Assembly: GCF_001667505.1 (NCBI RefSeq)
Contig: NZ_LZHZ01000067.1
Span: forward strand, 1-64,000
DNA from: Mycobacterium sp. ACS1612
GTDB taxonomy: Bacteria > Actinomycetota > Actinomycetes > Mycobacteriales > Mycobacteriaceae
Direction: 5' to 3'
Length of the DNA stretch: 64,000 nucleotides
The position numbers were made by a program, and so were the translations under genes. The notes below the pieces were generated by a model, which ran no database searches, had not been told where the DNA came from, and worked only from the letters and a program-made list of their open reading frames with translations. Positions 24,559-33,032 of this stretch are shown piece after piece (position 1 is the first letter of the stretch; every line of letters begins with the position of its first letter).

Positions 24559-25785
24559 GTGGCTATCAAAACACTCGACGACCTACTGGCAGAAGGGGTT
24601 TCGGGTCGGGGCGTGCTCGTACGCTCCGACCTGAACGTCCCTCTCGACGACGCACGCCACATCACCGACCCCGGCCGCATCGTCGCGTCGGTGCCGACGT
24701 TGCAGGCGCTGTCCGACGCCGGGGCCAAGGTCGTCGTCACCGCGCATCTTGGCAGGCCGAAAGGCGGACCCGATCCACAGTTCTCGCTCACGCCAGTCGC
24801 AAAAGCGTTGGGGGAAAAGCTCGGTCGACATGTCCAGTTGGCCGGCGACGTGGTCGGGACGGACGCGCTGGCCCGCGCAGAGGGACTGACCGACGGCGAT
24901 ATCCTGCTGCTGGAGAACATCCGCTTCGACGCTCGGGAGACAAGCAAAGACGACGCGGAGCGACTCGCGCTCGCCCAGCAGTTGGTCGAATTGGTCGGTG
25001 ACGACGGCGCTTTCGTGTCTGACGGCTTCGGCGTCGTGCACCGCAAGCAGGCGTCGGTCTACGACGTAGCCACCCTGCTGCCGCATTACGCGGGCACGCT
25101 GGTGGCGGCCGAGGTCAAAGTGCTCGAGCAGCTGACGAGTTCGACCGAGCGGCCGTACGCGGTGGTGCTCGGCGGCTCAAAGGTGTCGGACAAGCTGGCG
25201 GTCATCGAGAACCTCGCGACCAAGGCCGACAGCATTGTCATCGGCGGTGGGATGTGCTTCACTTTCCTTGCCTCGCAAGGTGTTTCGGTAGGCAAGTCGC
25301 TGCTCGAAGAGGACATGATCGACACCTGCCGCAAGCTGCTCGACGACTACGGTGACGTGATCCATGTGCCGGTAGACATCGTCGTCGCCGACGAGTTCAA
25401 GGCCGATTCGCCGTCGGAAACCGTTGCGGCCGACCGTATTCCGGACGGCAAGATGGGCCTCGACGTCGGCCCCGGCACGGTGGAGCGGTTCACCACGCTG
25501 CTGTCCAACGCGAAGACGATCTTCTGGAACGGCCCGATGGGTGTGTTCGAGTTCCAGGCGTTCGCGGCGGGCACCAAGGGTGTCGCCGAGGCGATCATCG
25601 GCGCCACCGGCAAGGGCGCGTTCAGCGTCGTCGGTGGCGGAGATTCCGCGGCCGCGGTGCGCCAACTCGGGCTGCCCGAGGACGGCTTCTCGCACATTTC
25701 CACTGGTGGCGGTGCCTCGCTGGAATACCTTGAGGGCAAGACCCTGCCCGGTATCGAAGTACTTGAGCAGTCCTCGAGCGATTAG
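24559..25785 (+). CDS. pgk: phosphoglycerate kinase
   Basis: Protein of 408 aa. It transfers phosphate from 1,3-bisphosphoglycerate to ADP. N-domain 'GRGVLVRSDLNVPLDDARHI' with the substrate Asp/Asn, 'VVVTAHLGRPKGGPDPQFSL' and 'LLLENIRFDARE'. C-domain 'PYAVVLGGSKVSDKLAVIEN', 'GPGTVERFTTLL', 'FWNGPMGVFEFQAFAAGTKG' and nucleotide loop 'FSVVGGGDSAAAVRQLGL'. GTG starts 4 nt after the gap stop; there is only a weak purine stretch, so coupling to gap translation is likely. Confidence 0.98.
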   Translation: MAIKTLDDLLAEGVSGRGVLVRSDLNVPLDDARHITDPGRIVASVPTLQALSDAGAKVVVTAHLGRPKGGPDPQFSLTPVAKALGEKLGRHVQLAGDVVGTDALARAEGLTDGDILLLENIRFDARETSKDDAERLALAQQLVELVGDDGAFVSDGFGVVHRKQASVYDVATLLPHYAGTLVAAEVKVLEQLTSSTERPYAVVLGGSKVSDKLAVIENLATKADSIVIGGGMCFTFLASQGVSVGKSLLEEDMIDTCRKLLDDYGDVIHVPVDIVVADEFKADSPSETVAADRIPDGKMGLDVGPGTVERFTTLLSNAKTIFWNGPMGVFEFQAFAAGTKGVAEAIIGATGKGAFSVVGGGDSAAAVRQLGLPEDGFSHISTGGGASLEYLEGKTLPGIEVLEQSSSD

Positions 25786-25793
25786 GAGATCCC

Positions 25794-26579
25794 GTGTCCC
25801 GTAAGCCGCTGATCGCCGGCAACTGGAAGATGAACCTCAACCACTTCGAAGCGATCGCGCTGGTGCAGAAGATCGCGTTCTCGCTGCCGGACAAGTACTT
25901 CGACAAGGTCGACGTCGCGGTGCTGCCGCCGTTCACCGACCTGCGCAGCGTGCAGACGCTCGTCGACGGCGACAAGCTGCGGCTGACCTACGGCGCGCAG
26001 GACGTGTCGCAGCACGACTCGGGTGCGTACACCGGCGAGATCAGCGGCGCCTTCCTGGCCAAGCTAGGCTGCACCTATGTGGTGGTCGGCCACTCGGAGC
26101 GGCGCACCTATCACCATGAGGACGACGCGGTCGTGGCGGCCAAGGCCGCGGCCGCGTTCAAGCACGGCCTCACCCCGATCATCTGCATGGGGGAGCAACT
26201 CGACATCCGCGAGGCAGGCAGCCACGTCGAGTACTGCGTCAGCCAACTACAGGGCTCGCTGGCGGGGCTGACCGCCGAGCAGATCGGCAACGCCGTGATC
26301 GCCTACGAGCCGGTGTGGGCGATCGGCACCGGCCGGGTAGCCAGTGCCGCCGACGCGCAGGAGGTCTGCAAGGCCATTCGCGACGAACTAGGCAGGTTGG
26401 CGTCCCCGCAGCTCGCGGCCGGTGTCCGGGTGCTCTACGGCGGCTCCGTCAACGCCAAGAACGTCGGCGAGATCGTCGCCCAGGAAGACGTGGACGGCGC
26501 ACTGGTCGGTGGGGCGTCGCTGGACGGCGAGCAGTTCGCCACGCTGTCGGCCATCGCCGCTGGTGGGCCCCTGCCCTGA
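25794..26579 (+). CDS. tpiA: triosephosphate isomerase
   Basis: Protein of 261 aa. It interconverts dihydroxyacetone phosphate and glyceraldehyde-3-phosphate. All catalytic elements are present: 'LIAGNWKMNLN' (Lys), 'VVGHSERRTYHHED' (His), 'YEPVWAIGTGRVASAADAQE' (Glu and flexible loop 6) and 'VLYGGSVNAKN'. The GTG is preceded by TTAGGAGAT, which overlaps the pgk stop. Last gene of the gap-pgk-tpiA operon. Confidence 0.98.
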   Translation: MSRKPLIAGNWKMNLNHFEAIALVQKIAFSLPDKYFDKVDVAVLPPFTDLRSVQTLVDGDKLRLTYGAQDVSQHDSGAYTGEISGAFLAKLGCTYVVVGHSERRTYHHEDDAVVAAKAAAAFKHGLTPIICMGEQLDIREAGSHVEYCVSQLQGSLAGLTAEQIGNAVIAYEPVWAIGTGRVASAADAQEVCKAIRDELGRLASPQLAAGVRVLYGGSVNAKNVGEIVAQEDVDGALVGGASLDGEQFATLSAIAAGGPLP

Positions 26580-26597
26580 CGCGGGCCGAACAGCCTG

Positions 26598-26603
26598 TAG
26601 TCT
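26598..26603 (+). promoter_or_regulatory. -10 element of a leaderless promoter for secG
   Basis: TAGTCT lies 7 nt before the secG ATG (26611), in the 31-nt gap after tpiA. secG can therefore be transcribed separately from the glycolytic operon. Confidence 0.5.
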
Positions 26604-26610
26604 GGCGGCC

Positions 26611-26844
26611 ATGGAATTGGCCCTCCAGATCACGCTGATCGTGACCAGTGTGCTGGTCGTGCTCCTGGTTCTGTTGCACCGCGCCAAGGGCGGCGGTCTG
26701 TCCACCTTGTTCGGCGGCGGCGTGCAGTCCAGCCTTTCCGGGTCGACCGTCGTCGAGAAGAACCTCGACCGGCTGACGCTGTTCGTGACGGGCATCTGGC
26801 TGGTGTCGATCATCGCCGTCGCACTGCTGATCAAATACAGCTGA
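26611..26844 (+). CDS. secG: preprotein translocase subunit SecG
   Basis: Protein of 77 aa with two membrane helices: 'ALQITLIVTSVLVVLLVLLH' and, after a cytoplasmic loop, 'TLFVTGIWLVSIIAVALLIK'. The loop has the SecG-typical 'RAKGGGLSTLFGGGVQSSLS'. It is an accessory subunit of the SecYEG channel. The start is the first Met of helix 1; the open frame upstream is not conserved. The position after tpiA matches Rv1440. Confidence 0.95.
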   Translation: MELALQITLIVTSVLVVLLVLLHRAKGGGLSTLFGGGVQSSLSGSTVVEKNLDRLTLFVTGIWLVSIIAVALLIKYS

Positions 26845-26858
26845 CGCCGCGCACGCGG

Positions 26859-27089
26859 CTACAGGACGCCGCCGAGGCCGGCTAGATTGCCGAGCAGTCC
26901 GCTGCTCACCGGGGCGTCGTCGCAGACCTGGCTGAACTGAGGCACTTTCACGACCTGCCCCTGATTACCGGTGGTGACGGTGTTTTTCGGACACGCCGTT
27001 GGCTCGGCGGCCGCGGTCGCCGCACCCGCCAGCGCGAGCGCAGCGGCGACACTGGCCGCGGCAAAAGTCCGGTGACAGGAATCGTTCAG
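26859..27089 (-). CDS. small secreted protein, start codon uncertain
   Basis: The minus strand reads an intact export-type protein. A hydrophobic alanine-rich segment 'TFAAASVAAALALAGAATAA' is followed by a mature part with three Cys-free blocks around two cysteines: 'EPTACPKNTV', 'QVVKVPQFSQVCDDAPVSSG' and a C-terminal 'LLGNLAGLGGVL' before TAG at 26859-26861. It ends 15 nt from the convergent secG stop. No ATG, GTG or TTG lies in frame before the signal segment; CTG at 27089 gives 76 aa. Either a CTG start, or an upstream mutation or sequencing error, must be invoked. The family is not recognised. Confidence 0.5.
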   Translation of the reverse strand: MNDSCHRTFAAASVAAALALAGAATAAAEPTACPKNTVTTGNQGQVVKVPQFSQVCDDAPVSSGLLGNLAGLGGVL

Positions 27090-27099
27090 GACTCGCCCA

Positions 27100-27105
27100 T
27101 AGGAT
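27100..27105 (+). promoter_or_regulatory. -10 element of a leaderless promoter for the MspA-like porin
   Basis: TAGGAT lies 7 nt before the GTG at 27113. Confidence 0.45.
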
Positions 27106-27112
27106 CGCGGCC

Positions 27113-27745
27113 GTGCCCCGACTTCTTCGTGCTGGCGCGGTCGGTGTTGTCCTTCTCTGCCTCGGTGACGGGGTGGCGGCGGCTGACCCGCTGCCGGTTG
27201 CCGACGTCACGCAGTCCGCAGTCACCGACGATGGCTGGCACCTCAGTGCGGCGCTGACCCGGATGACCATCAACTCCGTGCCGAACATGGCGGCCACCGC
27301 CTTCACGAGGGAAGGCTTCGTCACAGGAAAAGCCGAGGCCACCATCGACGGCAACGGCAGCAGCCCAGTGAACTCGGGCACCTTGGTGTTCGGTCTGCAA
27401 TTGGGGTGCCAGGTCGACCTCAGCGAGGGCGGCAGCGTAGGTGTCGACGCCGACGCGGGCATCAGCCCCGGCTTCAACGGCGGCAACCTGCTCAACGTCA
27501 TCGGCCCGTACGCCGATGTCGGCGGCAACGCGTCCATCAATCTGCTGCCAGGCAACATCACGAATCTCGGACTGGGCAAAAAAGAGCTCAAGGGCCGCAG
27601 CGGGGAAATCGTCGTGCACGACGCGCACGTCAAAGTCGACGGCTGCGGAGGACAGGTGGCCGTGCGATTCTTCGCGACCACGATGATCGACACCGACAAG
27701 TCCGACGACAGCGTGAACACCTACGGCGACATCCTCACGATATGA
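27113..27745 (+). CDS. MspA family porin-like protein
   Basis: Protein of 210 aa. Signal peptide 'RAGAVGVVLLCLGDGVAAAD' from GTG 27113. The mature part follows MspA: 'RMTINSVPNMAATAFTREGF' (the first strand before the export-channel crown), 'SGTLVFGLQLGCQVDLSEGG', 'NLLNVIGPYADVGGNASINL', 'LLPGNITNLGLGKKELKGRS' and the C-terminal 'SVNTYGDILTI', which mirrors the MspA end. MspA proteins are octameric outer-membrane channels in mycobacteria. Unlike MspA itself there are two mature cysteines, which could form a disulfide. The stop overlaps the next ATG (ATGA), so a partner is co-translated. Confidence 0.85.
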   Translation: MPRLLRAGAVGVVLLCLGDGVAAADPLPVADVTQSAVTDDGWHLSAALTRMTINSVPNMAATAFTREGFVTGKAEATIDGNGSSPVNSGTLVFGLQLGCQVDLSEGGSVGVDADAGISPGFNGGNLLNVIGPYADVGGNASINLLPGNITNLGLGKKELKGRSGEIVVHDAHVKVDGCGGQVAVRFFATTMIDTDKSDDSVNTYGDILTI

Positions 27746-28083
27746 GCGCCGTCCGGATATGGCTTGCGGCAGCGGCGCTTTCGACCGTCGCCGGCTTCGT
27801 CCCGATCGCGATCGCGAACGCCGACTGCACCAGTCCCGGTGACTTCGGCGCCGGCGCCGGATGTGCGCCTCCGTCGTCGGGATCGGGCGACGCCGAGAGT
27901 TGGCCGCCGACATCGGTGGACTGGCCGCCGCAATTGAAGTCGGACTCCGACAGCGACGACAAGGACGCGGACTCCAAATCGAAGACGCCGATCGTCATGC
28001 CGTACGGAGAAAAGCCCCCGCCCGCGACGACGAGCACAAGCACCAGCGCGAAACCCACCCCGATCGTCGTGCCTCAGCACTAG
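27742..28083 (+). CDS. secreted acidic/proline-rich protein, porin operon partner
   Basis: Protein of 113 aa from ATG 27742. Signal peptide 'IWLAAAALSTVAGFVPIAIA' is followed by a short mature part: two cysteines ('ADCTSPGDFGAGAGCAPPSS'), 'SWPPTSVDWPPQLKSDSDSD', an Asp/Lys/Ser-rich stretch and a Thr/Pro tail ending 'KPTPIVVPQH'. Probably unstructured and extracytoplasmic. Coupled to the MspA-like gene by a 4-nt overlap, so it may assist or decorate the porin, but this is inference. The family is not recognised. Confidence 0.75.
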   Translation: MSAVRIWLAAAALSTVAGFVPIAIANADCTSPGDFGAGAGCAPPSSGSGDAESWPPTSVDWPPQLKSDSDSDDKDADSKSKTPIVMPYGEKPPPATTSTSTSAKPTPIVVPQH

Positions 28084-28115
28084 GGCCTCGCCATGCAGCC
28101 TTGTGCGCCCCCGTC

Positions 28116-28121
28116 GATACT
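28116..28121 (+). promoter_or_regulatory. -10 element of a leaderless promoter for ppc
   Basis: GATACT lies exactly 6 nt before the ppc ATG (28128). Confidence 0.5.
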
Positions 28122-28127
28122 TGTCTG

Positions 28128-30923
28128 ATGGCTGAAGGACCCGACGTCGCGCTCGCACCGATCGGTTCGGTGCGGCGCACCCAAGTGGGCCGCGAGGCCA
28201 CCGAGCCGATGAGGGAGGACATCCGGCTGCTCGGCACCATCCTGGGCGACACTGTCAGGGAGCAGAACGGCGAAGAAGTGTTCGATCTCGTCGAGCGGGC
28301 CCGTGTCGAATCGTTCCGGGTGCGGCGCTCGGAGATCGACCGGGCCGAACTGGCGCGGATGTTCGACGGCATCGACGTCCGGTTGGCCGTCCCCGTCATC
28401 CGGGCGTTCACCCACTTCGCGCTGCTGGCCAACGTCGCCGAGGACATCCACCGCGAACGGCGCAGAGCCGCGCACGTCGCGGCGGGCGACCCGCCGCAGA
28501 ACAGCACCCTGGCCGCCACCTATCTCAAACTCGACTCCGCCGCCCTCGATTCGGCCACGGTCGCCGAGGCGCTGACAGGAGCGTTGGTGTCGCCGGTGAT
28601 CACCGCGCATCCCACCGAGACGCGACGCCGCACCGTGTTCGACGCCCAGCACCGGATCACCGAGCTGATGCGGCTGCGCCTGCACGGCCACACCGAGACC
28701 GAGGACGGCCGCGACATCAACCGCGAGTTGCGCAGGCACATCTTCACGCTGTGGCAGACCGCGCTGATCCGGTTGTCGCGGTTGAAGATTCAGGACGAGA
28801 TCGAAACGGGGCTGCGCTACTACCAGGCCGCGTTCCTGGATGTCATCCCGAAGGTCAACGCGGAGGTGCGGACCGCGTTGCAGGCGCGCTGGCCCGACGC
28901 GCACCTGCTCGAGCAGCCGATCCTGCGGCCCGGCTCGTGGATAGGCGGTGACCGCGACGGCAATCCGAACGTCACCGCCGACGTCGTTCGGCTGGCCACC
29001 GGCAGGGCGGCCTACACCGCGCTGGAACACTACTTCGCCGAGATCAGCGCGCTGGAACAGGAATTGTCGATGTCGGCGCGGCTGGTGAAGATCAGCGATG
29101 AACTCTCCGAACTGGCAGGTGACTGCGACGAGCCGGTGCGCGCCGACGAACCGTATCGTCGCGCGATGCGCGTCATCCACGGCCGACTCACCGCGACGGC
29201 GGCCGAGATCCTCGACGTCCAGCCCGAGCACGAGCTCGACCTCGGTCTCGAGCGCTACTCGACGCCCGCCGAACTGCTCGCCGACCTCGACGTCGTCGAC
29301 CGGTCATTGCGCGCCAACGGCAGCGCGGTGCTTGCCGACGATCGGCTGGCCAGGTTGCGGGAAGCGGTGCACGTCTTCGGGTTTCACCTGTCCGGCCTGG
29401 ATCTGCGACAGAACTCCGACGTGCACGAGGAGGTCGTCGCCGAACTCTTGGCGTGGGCCGGTGTGCACCCCGACTACCGCTCGCTGTCCGAGCCGGACCG
29501 CCTCGAGTTGCTGGCTGCCGAACTGGCGACTCGACGGCCGCTGACGAAACCGGACGCGGAACTGTCGGAGTTGGCCCGCAAGGAACTCGACATCGTCGGT
29601 GCGGCCGCCCGCGCGGTGCGGGTGTTCGGTGCCGAGGCGGTACCGAACTACATCATCTCGATGTGCCAATCGGTTTCGGACATGCTGGAGGCGGCGATCC
29701 TGCTCAAGGAGGCGGGCCTGCTCGATGTCTCGGGTGACCAGCCCTTCGCTCCCGTCGGGATCGTGCCGTTGTTCGAGACGATCGACGATCTGCAGCGCGG
29801 CTCGTCGATTCTCGAGGCGGTGCTTGACCTTCCGCTGTACCGCGCGGTGGTGAATTCGCGTGGTGACAGCCAGGAAGTGATGCTCGGCTACTCCGACTCC
29901 AACAAGGACGGCGGCTACCTGGCCGCGAACTGGGCGCTGTACCGAGCCGAACTGGATCTCGTGGAGTCCGCGCGCAAGACCGGAATTCGGTTGCGGCTGT
30001 TCCACGGTCGCGGGGGGACGGTCGGTCGTGGCGGCGGCCCGAGTTACGACGCCATCCTGGCCCAACCGCCCGGCGCGGTGAACGGGTCGCTGCGACTGAC
30101 CGAACAGGGCGAAGTGATCGCCGCGAAGTACGCCGAACCGCGGATCGCCCACCGCAACCTCGAGACGCTGTTGGCCGCGACGCTGGAGGCCACCCTGCTC
30201 GACGTCGAAGGCCTCGGCGATGCGGCCGGTCCCGCGTACGAAGTACTGGACGACGTCGCGGCGAGGGCGCAACGTGCCTACGCCGAACTGGTGCATGAGA
30301 CACCGGGTTTCGTCGAGTACTTCCAGGCGTCCACGCCGGTCAGCGAGATCGGGTCGCTGAACATCGGCAGTAGGCCGACGTCGCGCAAGCCGACGACGTC
30401 GATCTCCGATCTGCGCGCCATCCCCTGGGTACTGGCGTGGAGCCAGTCGCGGGTGATGCTGCCCGGTTGGTACGGCACCGGCACGGCGTTCGAGACGTGG
30501 ATCGGTGAGGGCGACGGCCGACTGGAAGTGCTGCAGGACCTGTACCGCCGGTGGCCGTTCTTCCGCACCGTGCTGTCGAACATGGCGCAGGTGTTGTCCA
30601 AGGCCGACGTGGGATTGGCGGCGCGCTACTCCGAACTCGTCGACGATGAAGCGCTGCGCAAGAGGGTGTTCGACAAGATCGTCGATGAACACGACCGCAC
30701 CATCCGCATGCACAAATTGATCACCGGCCACGACGACCTGCTGGCCGACAACCCGGCGTTGGCCCGGTCGGTGTTCAACCGCTTCCCGTATCTGGAACCG
30801 CTGAATCATCTGCAGGTGGAACTGTTGCGGCGGTACCGGTCCGGCGACGACGCCGACCTGGTCAGGCGAGGCATCCTGTTGACCATGAGTGGGTTGGCTA
30901 CCGCGTTGCGCAACAGCGGCTAA
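28128..30923 (+). CDS. ppc: phosphoenolpyruvate carboxylase
   Basis: Protein of 931 aa, full length. It carboxylates PEP to oxaloacetate, an anaplerotic step fed by the gap-pgk-tpiA glycolytic genes just upstream. Catalytic blocks: 'VISPVITAHPTETRRRTV'-type 'SPVITAHPTETRRRTVFDAQ' (His), 'GSWIGGDRDGNPNVTADVVR', 'VMLGYSDSNKDGGYLAANWA', 'LRLFHGRGGTVGRGGGPSYD' and the C-terminal 'MSGLATALRNSG' (the usual C-terminal allosteric/active-site Asn-Ser-Gly). ATG 28128 is chosen over the long upstream open frame because of the conserved N-terminus and the -10 element. Environmental mycobacteria often have ppc at this place; I recall it being absent here in M. tuberculosis. Confidence 0.97.
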   Translation: MAEGPDVALAPIGSVRRTQVGREATEPMREDIRLLGTILGDTVREQNGEEVFDLVERARVESFRVRRSEIDRAELARMFDGIDVRLAVPVIRAFTHFALLANVAEDIHRERRRAAHVAAGDPPQNSTLAATYLKLDSAALDSATVAEALTGALVSPVITAHPTETRRRTVFDAQHRITELMRLRLHGHTETEDGRDINRELRRHIFTLWQTALIRLSRLKIQDEIETGLRYYQAAFLDVIPKVNAEVRTALQARWPDAHLLEQPILRPGSWIGGDRDGNPNVTADVVRLATGRAAYTALEHYFAEISALEQELSMSARLVKISDELSELAGDCDEPVRADEPYRRAMRVIHGRLTATAAEILDVQPEHELDLGLERYSTPAELLADLDVVDRSLRANGSAVLADDRLARLREAVHVFGFHLSGLDLRQNSDVHEEVVAELLAWAGVHPDYRSLSEPDRLELLAAELATRRPLTKPDAELSELARKELDIVGAAARAVRVFGAEAVPNYIISMCQSVSDMLEAAILLKEAGLLDVSGDQPFAPVGIVPLFETIDDLQRGSSILEAVLDLPLYRAVVNSRGDSQEVMLGYSDSNKDGGYLAANWALYRAELDLVESARKTGIRLRLFHGRGGTVGRGGGPSYDAILAQPPGAVNGSLRLTEQGEVIAAKYAEPRIAHRNLETLLAATLEATLLDVEGLGDAAGPAYEVLDDVAARAQRAYAELVHETPGFVEYFQASTPVSEIGSLNIGSRPTSRKPTTSISDLRAIPWVLAWSQSRVMLPGWYGTGTAFETWIGEGDGRLEVLQDLYRRWPFFRTVLSNMAQVLSKADVGLAARYSELVDDEALRKRVFDKIVDEHDRTIRMHKLITGHDDLLADNPALARSVFNRFPYLEPLNHLQVELLRRYRSGDDADLVRRGILLTMSGLATALRNSG

Positions 30924-30926
30924 CCT
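30921..30926 (+). promoter_or_regulatory. candidate -10 element for the amidohydrolase gene
   Basis: TAACCT, which includes the ppc stop codon, lies 8 nt before the ATG at 30935. This matches the leaderless pattern but with slightly longer spacing. Confidence 0.35.
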
Positions 30927-30934
30927 CGTCAGGC

Positions 30935-32212
30935 ATGGGTCGGCTACTGATCAAGAACGTCCGCATCTTCGACGGTTTGACCGACCACCTCTTCGCAGGC
31001 CATGTGCTGATCGACGGGACGAAGGTCGCTGCCGTCGAGACATCGCCCATCGCGGAGGACGCGAACATCGTCGTGATCGACGGCGCCGACAGGGTTTTGA
31101 TGCCTGGCATGAGCGACGCGCACGTGCACCTAATGGGGATGGCGAACACCATGTTCGACATGATGCTGGCGTCCCAGTCCCAGCTGGTCGCAACCACACT
31201 CGCCCGCGCCAAGGACACGTTGTTGCGTGGCTTCACCACGGTCCGCGACATGGCCGGAGACACCGCGGGCATCAAGAACGTCATCGACGGCGAACCAGCG
31301 CTCGGACCGCGCATCTATCCCAGCCAGGCGGCGATCTCACAGACCGCAGGGCACGGCGATTTCGGGCTGGTGTACCATCGGCCGACCGCGCTGGGTGGCG
31401 AGGAGGCCCGGGCCGAGCAGATCGGCATGATGCGGGTCGCCGACGGCGAATCCCGGGTACTTGCGGCGGTGCGTGAGCAGCTTCGCCAGGGCGCCTCGCA
31501 GATCAAGCTGATGGCGGGTGGCGGCGTGGCCTCGCCGTACGACCCCTTGTACACAATGCAGTTCACGCCCCGTGAACTTCGCGCGGCGGTGGATGCGGCG
31601 AAGGACTACGGCACCTACGTCGCCACCCACGTGTACAGCGTCATGGGAATTCACCGCGCTGTCGATGCGGGGGTGCAGTCCATCGAGCACGGTCACCTGG
31701 CCGACGAGCCGACGGTGGCGATGCTCGCCGAGCGCGATGTATGGCTGTCCACTCAGCCGTTCGCCGAACACGACCACAACTTCCCCAACCCCGAGAACGC
31801 CGACAAGAACCGCGAGATCTGTACCGGCACCGACCGGCTGTACGGCTGGGCGCGCAAGCACGGCGTCAAGACGGCGTGGGGCACCGACCTGCTCTTCGAG
31901 CCCGATCTGGCAGGCAAGCAGAGCGAGATGATGACCAGGCTCGGCGCCTACATGACGAACGTCGAGGCGCTGAAGATGGTGACGTCGGGAAACGCCAGCC
32001 TGTTCCGGCTTGCCGGCGAGCGCGACCCGTACAGGGCGGCCAGGCTCGGCGAGATCAGCGTCGGCGCATGGGCGGACGCCCTACTGATCGACGGTGACCC
32101 AACCGCGGATCTAGGGTTGTTGGCGGATCCCGCGAAGAACATCGCCGTCATCGTCAAGGACGGCACGGTGGTCAAGAACGTCACAGACCGGTGGACCGGC
32201 GCACCCGATTGA
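30935..32212 (+). CDS. amidohydrolase family metal-dependent hydrolase
   Basis: Protein of 425 aa of the imidazolonepropionase/prolidase-like branch. The metal ligands can be read in order: His-x-His in 'GMSDAHVHLMG', carboxylated Lys in 'GASQIKLMAGGGVASPYDPL', His in 'GTYVATHVYS', His in 'QSIEHGHLADE' and Asp in 'AWGTDLLFEPDLAGKQSEMM'. The beta-sandwich halves flank the barrel ('MGRLLIKNVRIFDG' and 'GAWADALLIDGDPTADLGLL'). No signal peptide, so cytosolic. The substrate is unknown; peptidic or cyclic amides are plausible. The 3' end overlaps the next, convergent gene by 32 nt. Confidence 0.9.
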   Translation: MGRLLIKNVRIFDGLTDHLFAGHVLIDGTKVAAVETSPIAEDANIVVIDGADRVLMPGMSDAHVHLMGMANTMFDMMLASQSQLVATTLARAKDTLLRGFTTVRDMAGDTAGIKNVIDGEPALGPRIYPSQAAISQTAGHGDFGLVYHRPTALGGEEARAEQIGMMRVADGESRVLAAVREQLRQGASQIKLMAGGGVASPYDPLYTMQFTPRELRAAVDAAKDYGTYVATHVYSVMGIHRAVDAGVQSIEHGHLADEPTVAMLAERDVWLSTQPFAEHDHNFPNPENADKNREICTGTDRLYGWARKHGVKTAWGTDLLFEPDLAGKQSEMMTRLGAYMTNVEALKMVTSGNASLFRLAGERDPYRAARLGEISVGAWADALLIDGDPTADLGLLADPAKNIAVIVKDGTVVKNVTDRWTGAPD

Positions 32213-32555
32213 CCACGCCGCGCACTGCGGATTCGGTCGCGGCGATCGGTGCGACGGCGGCCTCACCGAGATCGACGATGCGCTCGACGCGCGCCACTAT
32301 GCCTTCCAACCGGTCGACCATCGCGAACAGCCGCGGCGCCAGGTCGTTGATCTGGTTGATCGTCTCGTTGAACCGCTCGAGGGTGGTGTCCAGGGTGGCC
32401 GTGGAGTTGTTCAGGTCGATCAGCGTCTCGCCAAGGTCTTCGAGGATGGTGTCGACCTGGTCCACCGTGACGTCCGCGTTCAGTGCGGCCTGCGCGAGCT
32501 TGCGGATCCGCTCGGTCCCTGTGCGCGGTGCTGCTTTGCCAGCCTTGTCTGCCAT
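32181..32555 (-). CDS. hypothetical helical protein, 124 aa
   Basis: Starting at ATG 32555: a Lys/Ala-rich N-terminus 'MADKAGKAAPRTGTERIRKL', then a long predicted coiled coil with heptad hydrophobics ('VTVDQVDTILEDLGETLIDL', 'DTTLERFNETINQINDLAPR', 'DRLEGIVARVERIVDLGEAA') and an Arg-rich end. No enzyme motif. Helical proteins of this type are annotated variously as 'ATPase' or hypothetical in mycobacteria; no Walker motif is visible, so that label is not supported. The start is chosen because GATAAT lies 7 nt upstream. The upstream ATG/GTG at 32564/32573 are less likely. It may be the left neighbour of the pentose-phosphate operon before the island inserted. Confidence 0.75.
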   Translation of the reverse strand: MADKAGKAAPRTGTERIRKLAQAALNADVTVDQVDTILEDLGETLIDLNNSTATLDTTLERFNETINQINDLAPRLFAMVDRLEGIVARVERIVDLGEAAVAPIAATESAVRGVVNRVRRSTGL

Positions 32556-32562
32556 GACGGCC

Positions 32563-32568
32563 ATTATC
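32563..32568 (-). promoter_or_regulatory. -10 element of a leaderless promoter for the helical protein
   Basis: GATAAT on the minus strand, one base from the TATAAT consensus, 7 nt before ATG 32555. Confidence 0.55.
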
Positions 32569-32944
32569 ACCACACGGAGGGAACCCCCGGGGCGGACTGG
32601 TCGTCTAAATCAAGTGTGACTCAGCCAGCACGGGACGTGCCGTCCCGGCAGTGCCAACTCGATCCGCGCCGCCGAGCTGGCAACGGTGACCCGGCGATCC
32701 GAACCCCACAGTATCTGCAGGGACTGCGGGACGGCGAAAGTGACTGCGGGAGAAGCTCATCGGATTGAGCCGCGTTGCCGGTTGGTGCCTTCGTCCGTAA
32801 TCTCAAAGGTTTCACAGTGAGTTGCCAACGTGCCCAACGACTTTGCTGGTAGTGAGCCCGGGGTTCAATTGCGGGCCGGTGACATCCAACTCGATCTCTG
32901 ACCGAAGAGATCCGGAGCAACACGAATAATTCTCGGGGCGGCTG

Positions 32945-32958
32945 CGTATAGATATACG
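32945..32958. promoter_or_regulatory. palindrome CGTATA-GA-TATACG, candidate operator
   Basis: Perfect 6-bp arms with a 2-bp spacer, AT-rich in a GC-rich setting, about 160 nt before the PKS-NRPS start. The size and symmetry suit a dimeric (for example TetR-like) regulator. No regulator gene is encoded in the island. Confidence 0.4.
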
Positions 32959-33018
32959 TGCCGTTACCGCTGCGGTGTCGATCGGTGACCTGAACGCAGC
33001 CGGACTGGGCAAAGGCAT

Positions 33019-33032
33019 CGACATTGTTGTCG
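33019..33032. promoter_or_regulatory. palindrome CGACA-TTGT-TGTCG, candidate operator
   Basis: Perfect 5-bp arms with a 4-bp spacer, about 90 nt before the PKS-NRPS start. The GACATTG half recurs 29 nt downstream at 33049. Possible regulator site, unproven. Confidence 0.3.

Noticed and set aside
23295..25046. 583-aa minus-strand ORF opposite gap and pgk
   Set aside because: Antisense shadow of two unmistakable glycolytic genes with no ribosome site or recognisable family.
29304..30809. 501-aa minus-strand ORF inside ppc
   Set aside because: Shadow frame; ppc has all catalytic motifs.
32621..32923. 100-aa minus-strand ORF upstream of the megasynthase
   Set aside because: Arg/Ser-rich sequence without ribosome site, promoter or family resemblance; treated as intergenic.
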